A stretch of DNA of 14,851 nt from Podochytrium sp. JEL0797. Lineage: Eukaryota > Chytridiomycota > Chytridiomycetes > Chytridiales > Chytriomycetaceae. The position numbers and the translations under genes were made by a program. Under the pieces are notes generated by a model. The model was not told the DNA's origin. It did not search any database and saw only the letters and a program-made list of their open reading frames with translations. Shown here piece after piece: positions 7,920-14,851 of the stretch (the first letter of the stretch is position 1; each line of letters starts with the position of its first letter). The stretch covers positions 1-14,851 of the forward strand of contig JADGJG010000643.1 in assembly GCA_027596195.1 (NCBI GenBank), given 5' to 3'.

Positions 7920-8008
7920 TTAACGGAGTTTTTTTGATTTGAGAAGGCTCGGAGAAGAGAAAAAATTTTCAAAGGGGGGGGGGGGGGTTTATTTTTAACG
8001 CATGGTGG

Positions 8009-9315
8009 TTAAACGTTGACCACCTTCAACCCAAAAACTGCCCCCATCACCACCCGCGCAACAGGCGAAGTCTGCATGAGCTGCGCCACTGTTCTCGTCC
8101 GCGTGGGTTTGAAGAGTTGCGGAGACACGCGACTCGGAACAGCCAGTTCAACAGGAACCTCTGGCTGCCCTTCCGCGTCTTGACCCTTCGCCGCATCACT
8201 GCCTTCATTCTCGTCTCCCTCTGTCAATGTAGCAGAAGAAGACGGGGAATCCGGCGCAGCTTCGTCAGCAAGCGGGTCCGGTCGCGACTCTTCCGCAACA
8301 GCTCCTCCTCCACTAGCCACCTCCTCCACCTCTTTCACCTTTTTCTCCCCCCCCTCTTCGCCTTCATCACTGCTCCAAGATCCGTCCCCGAACAGAAACC
8401 TCTGGAACGCCGTGCGCTTGGGCAACTCCCTTCGCACCTTTTTGATTTCAGCGAGACTGCTGCCAACAAATTGGTGCAAGTCCAGCGCATGTACGTGAGA
8501 TTGAAGTGTGATTTCTTGTTCGGTTTCGGTGGTGTTTGTGGGGGTGGGAAAAATGGACAGTTTGGAATCAGGGGTGGTGGTGTTGGTAATGGTGGGCGCG
8601 ACAACTGCGACGGCGGCGGCGGTGATGGCAACGGGTTCACCGAAAATAAGCTTGATCAAAAAAGAGCGCTGGTCTTGCCGCTGGTTGAAAATGGTTGTGT
8701 TTCTTGCAAACGGATTCCGACCAGTACGCGGGGCAGTGGTTGTCTTTTTAATGGCGGTGGGTGGTGGTGCGTGTGCAATCGATGATGGTAAACTAATTGG
8801 GGCCTGGAAAAAAGCAGTTTGATGAGAACCTTTTGTTTGCGAGTGCGTCTGCACACAATGGGGGAGGGGGAGGAAATTACCTCTCGTCGAGTTTCTTCAT
8901 CCAGATCCCTTTTCACGTCAACCGGCTCCACCGCTTTTTGAAGTTTGGGACACTCGATCATAGACTCATCGTTACTGTCATTATCGCTTTCACATCCACT
9001 ATCATAGTCACTATGAATCGGAGAAAACGGCCCAGAAACATGTCGACCTCTCAGAGACCCGCGCGAGAACGAAACACTTTTATGCGACGCGTTTCTTGAC
9101 CGTTCAGAGGATCTCTTTTCTTCTTGAAACGTGGTGGACGATGTCCACGGCAGAAGGCTGAACACACGACTCAGGAATCGCGGCGTGTTGGTGCAAGTGT
9201 CGTTGGAAGAGGTAGATGCCGTTCTTCGGAGAGGGTGAGGGGTGCGTTTGAGAATCGGTTTGACGCGTGAGGAGGTGGGTGTGCTTGAATCTGTCTCGGG
9301 CTCGGATCGAGGCAT
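8009..9315 (-). CDS. Intact member of an unrecognised tandem gene family, two exons, 409 aa (member B)
   Basis: I do not recognise the family. Exon 1 is 8881-9315 (145 codons). A 77-nt phase-0 intron (8804-8880) starts GTAATTTCC and ends TTTTCCAG. Exon 2 is 8009-8803. Visible in order: SRVKPILKRTPHPLRR (16-31), PRFLSRVFSLLPW (45-57), KSVSFS (79-84), a Ser/Asp run (102-119), a Thr/Pro/Ala linker, the block HALDLHQFVGSSLAEIKKVR, an acidic low-complexity segment with DSPSSSATLTEGDENEGSD, and a C-terminal block with VPSRVSPQLFKPTRTRT ending FGLKVVNV. KSVSF fits the RVxF docking consensus for protein phosphatase 1. With the ILK motif this hints at a PP1-binding regulator, but short motifs arise by chance. 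There are no membrane segments or catalytic residues. It heads a block of relics (A and F) downstream of it. An alternative acceptor (GTGTGCAG) exists inside the intron but does not fit the exon 2 frame. Confidence 0.68.
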
Positions 9316-9679
9316 TTGTTTTTTTTTCAAGACAATATAGATTATTATTCAGGTTTCATTGTTCTCTCGTTTCCGGAAATCACCAACAAAAAACTCGAAA
9401 AGTGCAGAAGAGGTGGAGCGAATGAGCATTTTTACGCGTTTTTAACGGCTTTGGGTTTGAAGGGGGGATTGAGAAAACACTTCACCTGGGTCGCGAAAAG
9501 AGGTCTGCGAATAGCAGTCACCGAGCTTAAATTTTTTCGATGTCAGAGGGAATACTGAATCAAGTTTTTTCGTCGGTCAAGGTAGGAATTGGTGATTTGA
9601 GACGATTCGCAAAAAAAAGATAATTTCTGTTTTTTTAATTTTGATTCTGAGAATAAAGATATCAAAATAATTTGCGCAA
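9316..9679 (-). promoter_or_regulatory. Upstream region of member B, with a duplicated promoter module
   Basis: These 364 nt carry the promoter of the 8009-9315 gene and the 3' end of the next family member. Blocks at 9392-9416 and 9446-9490 resemble blocks upstream of that member (10798-10822 and 10877-10922) in order and orientation. For example, AACTCGAAAAGTGCAGAAG against AACTCGGAAAGTGTATCAG, each followed by AGGTGG. No other gene is seen. Confidence 0.5.
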
Positions 9680-10665
9680 TTAAAGATGAACGGAAAAAGA
9701 AAGTAAGTTCACAACACGCAACGGGCTCTTGCGGGCAACGATGGAAACGTGTCGAACGCTCTTGAGAATGGTTGGGGTGTCTCGACTCGGAACGACCATA
9801 GTCACCTCCTTCTCCACGTCTTCGTCGTCTTCCTCCGCCTCACTGTCCTCATTCGTCATATTCGCCGCGTCCGCCTGCGCGCGGTACGTCTCCCGCATCC
9901 GTTTCACGGCCTGAACGATTTTCTCTTTATTTATTGTTGATAGTTCAAACGCGGGTTTGCGCAGTGTCTTGTATGGAGCGGTTGTTTCTTGTCGGCCTCG
10001 AACGGAATGCCATGCAAATAGTGAATAAGGTATGACGCGTCGAAGAGGGTCGAACAAGTCGTCCCAGATGCTGTAGCTTCGTTTTTGCTCTTGGTTGATT
10101 TGCGCGTGCCATTGTTCTGTTTCGTCGTCGAACGGGTCAAATTGGAGGGTACACTCGCGATCAAATTCACGTGGCGCGGTGTCTATGTGCGGGAGGGAGA
10201 GGTTGGGTTTTGTGGACGAATGGACGTGACAGAGAAATAAAGCAGCAGTAGTCGAGGATGAAGGGGGGTTGGAGGTAATGTCGGTGTGAAACGCGGGCAT
10301 TGAAGTCAAGGCAGAGACAATTATATATCGGTATCGTAGGGCACCTAAAACGAAAAGAAAGATGAGTTGTTGAGTGACGACTTTAAAGAAAATGGGCTTT
10401 AAAACCTCGCCACGATCACGCGATTCATCAAACAGTGTAGCAGTGGGCGAGTCTTAATTGGGGCCACTGGGACGAGCTCCTTTGCGATATTAGCGTGTTC
10501 AGTTTCCGATGTCCACGAAGGAAAGAAGCGGCTGAAAAATCCGCGTGGCTTGGACTCGAGAAGTGGCGGGTTGGCGCACAGAGGTGCTGACCAGGCGGGA
10601 GTGACCGTGGAAGCTGGGCCGGTAGTGGCTTGCGACGTGGACGAGTTTGCTGCGTGATGAGGCAT
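9680..10665 (-). CDS. Second long member of the tandem family, exon structure unresolved (member C)
   Basis: The ATG at 10665 opens MPHHAANSSTSQ. It reaches SKPRGFFSRFFPSWTS, similar to PRFLSRVFSLLPWTSS of the 8009-9315 gene. The homologous downstream frame (9680-10309 and upstream) has CTLQFDPFDDETEQW, WDDLFDPLRRVIPYSLFAWH, FELSTINKEKIVQAVKRMR, an acidic run, and VPSRDTPTILKSVRHVS near the C-terminus, the same block order as the relative. The two parts are in different frames. One plausible phase-1 intron runs 10361-10424 region-wise (GTGATCG to TTTTAG), joining DSPTATLFDESR to ALRYRY. A further frame change between KELVPVAPIK and DSPTATLF remains unexplained. It is either another small intron or a frameshift, so the gene may be broken. 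Function is unknown. The conserved frame is supported by the relic at 11000-11750 (DLQFDPIGNETEEF). Confidence 0.5.
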
Positions 10666-10999
10666 AGTTGATGGCGCGTTATAAATATTCTGTACTTTTT
10701 TTCTTTGTGTTGCGGGTTGGGATTTTCGCCACGAAGTTTGAATGAGATTTACATGAGGAAGAGAAGAAAAGAAAAAAAAATATTCGCGTTCTTGCAAAAC
10801 TCGGAAAGTGTATCAGAGGTGGGGAGTCTCAGGGTGAGCGAGTGAGTTTTGTTTTCGCTGGAGGAGACGCATTTGAAGGACTTTGGGTCTGTGAGTGTTT
10901 GAAAAACACCACACCTAAGTCACTGGAGTTATTTAAGGCCCGCGGATATAACGACCTCCAGAGTTGAGGGAATTGTTGAAGCGACTCATTCTATAAATT
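10666..10999 (-). promoter_or_regulatory. Upstream region of member C
   Basis: This region carries the duplicated promoter blocks (10798-10822, 10877-10922) also found upstream of the 8009-9315 gene. A T/A-rich element around 10678-10690 reads AATATTTATAAC on the minus strand, just upstream of the ATG. The distal end grades into the 3' end of the relic at 11000-11750. Confidence 0.45.
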
Positions 11000-11750
11000 T
11001 GACGCGATTCTTTTTGCGGGCAAAGATGGAAGCGCGACGATTTGTCAAACTCTTAAAAATGGTTGAAGTTCTCAGCTCTTGCAGGCTGCGCTCGCGCGAG
11101 GTATGTCTCCTGAACCTTTTTCACGTTTTGGCTAACCTTTTCTATGGAGGAGAGGGAAAAGATTCCATGCAGGGTAGTAAACTTGTGCTGCATTTTCGAA
11201 CACGGGTACGCATGACTTGTTGTCTGGATCGGTTGTTGTTTGTCGGCCTCTGTCGGAATGCCAAGAAAATATTAAGTGAGATGCAATGTGTTGAAGCTGG
11301 TTGAAGGACTGGCTTCAGAGCGGTAGTTTGGATGTTATTGGTGCATTTAGGGTTTAATGTGGGTAGGGAACTCTTCTGTTTCGTTGCCGATTGGGTCAAA
11401 TTGGAGGTCACGCGCGTGATCAACTGAGTGGGGGAGAGTTTGAGATTCATGGACGATTGGGAGTGGATTTGGCGGTTTGATAAAAAGTAGGAGAAGGTGA
11501 GGAAGGCGCGGTGGTGGTGACGGCATTGTCAAGTGGAACAATCTCTTCGAAGAGCGTGGTGTTTGACGAATCTTGGTCTCGTGGGATGGGTTCCTTACGC
11601 TTTCGAAAATACGCGTCCATCAAATCTGTGTGGCTTTGGCGAGGGAAATTGTGGGCTGGCGTGCAGAGGCGTTGAACTGGTGGGAGTGACGGTGGAAGTT
11701 GGGCTGGAAGCGTGTTGCGACATGGACGAGGTTGTTGCGTGAAGAGGCAT
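11000..11750 (-). pseudogene. Degenerate member of the tandem family (relic D)
   Basis: The ATG at 11750 opens MPLHATTSSMSQHASSPTST and TVTPTSSTPLHASPQFPSPK. This parallels the start of the 9680-10665 gene (STSQ, ASTVTP, PLCANPPL, SKPRG). The frame soon hits a stop. Later blocks are in other frames: SSNTTLFEE, LTMPS, VHESQTLPHS, and DLQFDPIGNETEEF at about 11400-11350. The 3' part keeps nucleotide similarity to the relative (GTCGGCCTC, GTATGTCTCC, GCGGGCAA), but the acidic segment before the C-terminal block is deleted. Multiple frame changes and deletions make it a clear relic. Its own promoter is absent. About 50 nt upstream of the ATG the sequence turns into the 3' flank of another copy. 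Confidence 0.75.
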
Positions 11751-11799
11751 GGACGACGGCGTGTCTTGAAATATTCCGCGTGGCTTTGGCGATGGTCTC

Positions 11800-11972
11800 C
11801 AAATCTTTCTTTCGATATTGACAGTGTTTTTTTCCTTTGGGAGAAAGGGCGAAGAGAAACAAGAATTTCAAGGGGTTTTCTTGTTTGTTTAACGTCCGGT
11901 GTTACCCTTACTAACCACCTTCAACCCAAAAGCCGCCTCCATCACCACCCGAGCAACAGGCGAAGCTTGGCC
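11800..11972 (-). pseudogene. 3'-terminal fragment of the tandem family (relic E)
   Basis: The minus strand from 11972 reads ASPVARVVMEAAFGLKVVSK, almost the C-terminus of the 8009-9315 gene (TSPVARVVMGAVFGLKVV). It continues through a similar 3' flank that includes the TCTTTCTTTCGATATT element (11804-11819). Upstream of 11972 the similarity ends at once. Only ~20 codons plus the 3' flank survive, so this is the outermost edge of the array. Confidence 0.75.
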
Positions 11973-12628
11973 AAAATGGGAAGATCTTGCTAATCCCAGC
12001 TTAGCCTACAAACAAGAAACAAGAGAAAGAAATCAAAGTGGAGAGGCGCAAAAACAAATCACGTATTAAGAATTGAATTGCCGCCATTCGCATTTCACGA
12101 CGCGTTTTCACCGGATCAATCGCTTGAATCGCCACATTTCCCTTCAAACATCTCCCAAGGCACACAAACTGTCAACAAGCTATTTTTTTCCATCAAGCCG
12201 AGATAATGGTGTGAGGGCCTTTTTTAATAAACCTGCCAGAAAGATTTTTCCCTAACGAATTGAAGCGCGTTGAAACTCGACGGCTTTTCGTTCTTCCAAC
12301 AACTCTTGAGAGCTGGCAGGCATATTGATTCCAATTTTTTTTTGAAAAACGATAAGTTCCGCGTGCTCTCTTTCTGCCAAACGAAAACATCCAATGACAG
12401 AGATACATCATATTATTGATTGTCTTAAAGTTGCGCCTGCCTCCTCCCTTCCTTCGACTCACGGACATCCGGCTCCTCCCAACCCCCTGCCCTCACACCC
12501 TGAAGCTGCCCCATCTCAATCATCATATTGAATCTCTACTCTTCGCCTGGGACGTCTAGTTCCACTCGGCCCAGTGGACTGCACTGTCCAACAAAGTTCA
12601 GCGATTTGAAATTGAAAATCACCGACGT
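11973..12628. other. Gene-poor stretch, no confident gene
   Basis: In these 656 nt a minus-strand ATG at 12323 opens a helical-looking 23-codon frame (MPASSQELLEERKAVEFQRA, then SIR) ending at TAG 12252-12254. A possible donor, GTTAGG, lies right at its end. Downstream minus-strand reading near 12080-12185 contains an open stretch with IDPVKTRREMRMAAIQFL. I could not join them in phase, so a small spliced gene is possible but unproven. Nothing else is recognised. Confidence 0.25.
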
Positions 12629-12757
12629 TCACAGACCTCCCCGTTGACATTTGCAGCGGTCTTGTTCGCTCACTCCTCGCAGGGCTGCTTCGATATGCAA
12701 TCCGCATCCAGCCCAGGTTGTTTTTCCACAGCTTGTGCAGGGAACAGCGTGGCACAT
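12629..12757 (-). CDS. Tiny Cys-rich protein, 42 aa (tandem pair, copy 1)
   Basis: A single-exon frame from ATG 12757 to TGA 12629-12631 reads MCHAVPCTSCGKTTWAGCGL, then HIEAALRGV, then EQDRCKCQR. Cysteines at 2, 7, 10, 18, 35 and 37 plus His21 form a plausible zinc-binding set: Cx2C, GCGxH and CxC. The same spacing, TTWxGCG and Hxxxxxxx(G)V are found in the neighbour at 12886-13011, which supports coding. Comparable ~40-60 residue proteins starting MC and containing a C..C.K..W.GCG.H pattern occur in other eukaryotes as far as I recall. They are of unknown function, and I could not check this. An AT-rich TATAA-like element (12791-12795) lies about 35 nt upstream. Larger overlapping frames on this strand are out of register and lack the Cys pattern. 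Confidence 0.72.
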   Translation of the reverse strand: MCHAVPCTSCGKTTWAGCGLHIEAALRGVSEQDRCKCQRGGL

Positions 12758-12885
12758 GCAGACGAGTTTATTATTTGTTTATTTTTCAAATTATAACTAC
12801 ATAACCTCACATCCTCCTCCTGCTGATCTGGTGAAAGAATCAGTGTTAATGATCAGCGTCGAATAATCACACAAATGAAATGTTC

Positions 12886-13011
12886 TCACTCGTCTCTCGG
12901 GCACACGCATTTGTCCGCCTCTTTGACACCAGCCATTGCTGAGTCGATGTGCTTGCCGCATCCACCCCACGTTGTCTTGCTGCACTTGGCACACTTGGTT
13001 TGATAGCACAT
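12886..13011 (-). CDS. Tiny Cys-rich protein, 41 aa (tandem pair, copy 2)
   Basis: A single-exon frame from ATG 13011 to TGA 12886-12888 reads MCYQTKCAKCSKTTWGGCGK, then HIDSAMAGV, then KEADKCVCPRDE. It keeps all six cysteines (2, 7, 10, 18, 35, 37) and His21 of the 12629-12757 protein at identical spacing, with about half of all residues identical. A TATAAAG element at 13061-13067 sits ~50 nt upstream. The gene is 128 nt upstream of its paralogue in the same orientation. A metal-binding role is suggested by the Cys/His layout; no more can be said about function. The 141-codon frame that overlaps it on the same strand is a shadow. Confidence 0.78.
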   Translation of the reverse strand: MCYQTKCAKCSKTTWGGCGKHIDSAMAGVKEADKCVCPRDE

Positions 13012-13060
13012 TTGAGTCAAGGTTCTTTGTTTTGGGAGGACCGCGACAGAATGCGCCTTG

Positions 13061-13067
13061 CTTTATA
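13061..13067 (-). promoter_or_regulatory. TATA-box candidate of the 41-aa gene
   Basis: TATAAAG on the minus strand, 50 nt upstream of the ATG at 13011, at a plausible distance for a short 5' leader. Confidence 0.45.
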
Positions 13068-13238
13068 CCTTTTCTCGGATTATTCATCACGATTGTTCTG
13101 CGATTATTCACGATTTTTGTAAGAGATAGCCATGACGATGAACTTCTTATTCCATCGCTCCGATCACAATACACAAAACCCCGCCACCCCCCCCCCCCAA
13201 CAACGCCAATGAAATATTCCAAAAATCAGAACAGATAT

Positions 13239-14233
13239 TTACGCCTTGGGAGCCTTGACAACAGGGACCGCTCCCTTGGGAGCAAGCTTCTCGAAGACAG
13301 CCTCATGAGCAAGTTCGGCTGAGTCAGTGCATTGGATCTCCGTGTTGATGCCGTCGAGTCTTTGACGAATGGCCTGCTTGGAGGAAGCGTAGAGCATACG
13401 CGACTTGATTCTGGCAGTGTCTGGGGCCCTACAATGCATAAAAATTCGTCAATACAAAAACCGGCACTTTCGAGACAAGCCAAACCAAAAACAAACGTAA
13501 ACAAAAACCCCCCTCACATACCACAAGAAAAACACCAACTTGTTTCTAATCCCATCCGCCCCAGAGTCATACTCAAAGTCAAACACCCCGTAACGTCCTT
13601 CACTCTCAGGCATCTGAGCAATGAATTTCTCGTACGTGGCTTCGGATCCGAGCTTGGCTGCGTCTTCGGCCGACATGACAAGGTCCGGCACAATGTTGTC
13701 GCCCTCAATCTTGTACACGAGGAAGGCGTACTTGCGGCGGAGCTTCATCTCCTCGTACTAGGGGGAAAAAAGGGGGATATGGTTAGCAAATGTTGTTTCG
13801 CGGCGTGAAAGAGGGACAACTCACCATGGTGACGACGTCGTTGATTGCGGTGACTCCAGATGCCTGCGAAAACGGGGGGGAGAAACGGCGTATTAGCTCC
13901 TCGGTTTTCCCAATTTACGGGGGGAGTGCGAATTGGGGGCTTCGGGTCTTTGCCGCCGAGACACAGAAGCGTCTCCACATGTGGGTCTCCACAACCAAGC
14001 ATGGATCCCCGCACTCCACATCCAATCCAGTACACGATAGCTGTGTGGGGCACTTGGATCGCATAAAAATAGAAACAGCAGCGTGTCGTCGCGGACCCGT
14101 GATGGGAATAATCGATCCCGGGGGATGCGAGGTGCCGCTTTTGAAGAGTGCGGTTGAGCCGGAAGAAGCGCTGGTGGGAGGGTAGCCGCGTGCAAAAGCT
14201 CGTAAACGGGTGCCGAAGACTCATCCATACCAT
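13239..14233 (-). CDS. COF1: ADF/cofilin, four exons, 155 aa
   Basis: This protein binds and severs actin filaments in the cytoplasm. Exon 1 is only the ATG (14231-14233, context AAAAAATGG). A 367-nt intron follows (13864-14230, GTATGG...TCGCAG). Exon 2 (13825-13863) gives ASGVTAINDVVTM, exon 3 (13522-13757) starts YEEMKLRRKYAFLVYKI, and exon 4 is 13239-13428. The other introns are 67 and 93 nt. Diagnostic features: the ASGV start with the conserved regulatory-site Ser at position 3; KLRRKYAFLVYKI; the actin-binding YGVFDFEYDSGADGIRNKLV; the long-helix start APDTARIKSRMLYASSKQAI; and the C-terminal EVAVFEKL-type region. The length matches the usual ~140-165 aa. The start choice rests on the collinear family N-terminus. 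The gene is divergent from the SEC61 gamma gene. The tail is Lys/Ala/Pro-rich (KGAVPVVKAPKA), slightly longer than yeast cofilin. Confidence 0.95.
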
Positions 14234-14536
14234 TTTTTCGAATTGTTTTTTTCTCGTTCCCCCCTCATCGCATTTTGAAGTCAGAGAAAAGAAAGGGGGG
14301 TGGATGTTTATTTGGTGGGGTGGATCTTGAAGCGAGAATAGGAGGAAAATCGAATGCTGTGCATGAGGGAATCACGGCTTTTCTATTTTGTGTTAGGGTG
14401 CCATTCCATCACGCACGAAGAAAGAATCAGCGACGTCGTGTCTCTCGCTCTGCAGAAGATGCCTGAGAGTTTTCATGAAGGAACAAAAATCGCGCAGTTC
14501 CTGGTTTTTTTTGCCTTCGACCAATGAGACTTGGCC
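14234..14536. promoter_or_regulatory. Shared bidirectional promoter region of cofilin and SEC61 gamma
   Basis: 303 nt separate the two divergent ATGs. T-runs and CCCCCCT/AGGGGGG-like stretches flank the centre (14258-14303). No clear TATA box is seen on either side. Both genes are housekeeping, so co-expression from one open region is likely but not shown. Confidence 0.5.
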
Positions 14537-14851
14537 ATGGCAGAAAAAACCGACTCCAAAATGGACGCCTTGCAAGAAATGGTGGACGGCCCGAAGCAGT
14601 TCGTCAAGGACTCCATCAACCTCATCAACAAGTGCACCAAGCCAACCCAGACTGGTAACCATCTTTCTTGCAGCACGGGGACCGTCGCAGGCGGGGGCGG
14701 GCCGCCGGCACCACTGTGAAACCCAATTTGACCACTTTTTTTAAACGGGCACCAGAGTTCTTCCAGATGGCCGGTGCCATTGGAATGGGGTTCGTCATCA
14801 TGGGCTTCATTGGATTCTTTGTCAAGCTGATCCACATCCCGATCAACAACA
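14537..14851 (+). CDS. SSS1: Sec61 gamma / Sss1 translocon subunit, partial at window end
   Basis: This is the single-pass tail-anchored subunit of the ER Sec61 translocon. Exon 1 (14537-14654) encodes [20 protein letters not shown] then [19 protein letters not shown]. This contains the family signature F..DS..L...C.KP, which lies on the cytosolic face of the channel. The 101-nt intron (14655-14755, GTAACC...ACCAG) is phase 1. Exon 2 (14756 on) continues [32 protein letters not shown], the conserved hydrophobic helix with [10 protein letters not shown]. The gene runs off the right edge with only a few residues missing if it is normal size (~70-80 aa). The Kozak context GCCATGG supports the start. 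A TTG two codons upstream is in frame but not needed. Confidence 0.95.

Noticed and set aside
7974..7987. Run of 14 G
   Set aside because: Simple homopolymer in the 3' flank of member B; no partner runs to suggest a structured G-quadruplex, and length may be a sequencing artefact.
8117..8785. 222-codon + strand frame
   Set aside because: Antisense to member B of the tandem family; Gly/Arg-rich shadow of its acidic and Pro/Thr-rich segments.
12797..13222. 141-codon minus-strand frame
   Set aside because: Out of register with the 41-aa Cys-rich gene inside it, which has a paralogue with the same Cys spacing; the larger frame has none.
13745..14233. 162-codon minus-strand frame over the first cofilin intron
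   Set aside because: The cofilin N-terminus and splice sites show this region is an intron; the frame has no homologue I recognise.
14393..14835. Minus-strand frames (89 and 120 codons) over SEC61 gamma
   Set aside because: Antisense to both exons of SEC61 gamma.

Overview
The window looks like nuclear DNA from an early-diverging, probably zoosporic (chytrid-like) fungus. The recognisable genes are all eukaryotic: ADF/cofilin, Sec61 gamma, mitochondrial ribosomal protein mL43, a tRNA-splicing endonuclease catalytic subunit and an HCN/CNG-type cyclic-nucleotide-gated channel. They carry short GT-AG introns (52 to 130 nt, plus one of 367 nt). The taxonomic guess is an inference from this gene mix; I see no rRNA, tRNA, CRISPR array or transposase gene.

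Left part (1-4405). First comes a decayed gene for a probable secreted Thr/Pro/Ala-rich protein (98-745, +). Next is a gutted copy of the channel gene (876-1465, +) that keeps only the N-terminus and the last part of the cyclic-nucleotide-binding domain and has a one-base frameshift. The intact four-exon channel gene (1977-4405, -, 750 aa) faces it, so the last ~237 bp of the two copies form an inverted repeat.

Middle (4406-6722). A SEN2-like tRNA-splicing endonuclease gene (4877-5620, +) diverges from the channel gene and converges on a two-exon mL43 gene (5924-6722, -).

Accessory block (7283-11972, all -). This is a tandem array of a lineage-restricted gene family I do not recognise. It holds one apparently intact two-exon member (8009-9315, 409 aa), one member whose reading frame needs an unresolved intron or frameshift (9680-10665), a pseudogene (11000-11750), and three fragments (7283-7352, 7482-7889, 11800-11972). 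Upstream and downstream flanks were duplicated along with the genes. One fragment was frameshifted by a 22-bp tandem microduplication.

Right part (12629-14851). Two adjacent tiny paralogous genes encode 42- and 41-residue Cys-rich proteins (12629-12757 and 12886-13011, -) with a shared Cx2C / TTWxGCGxHI pattern. They are followed by a four-exon cofilin gene (13239-14233, -) whose first exon is only the ATG. It is head to head with SEC61 gamma (14537 to the window end, +) across a ~300-bp shared promoter region.
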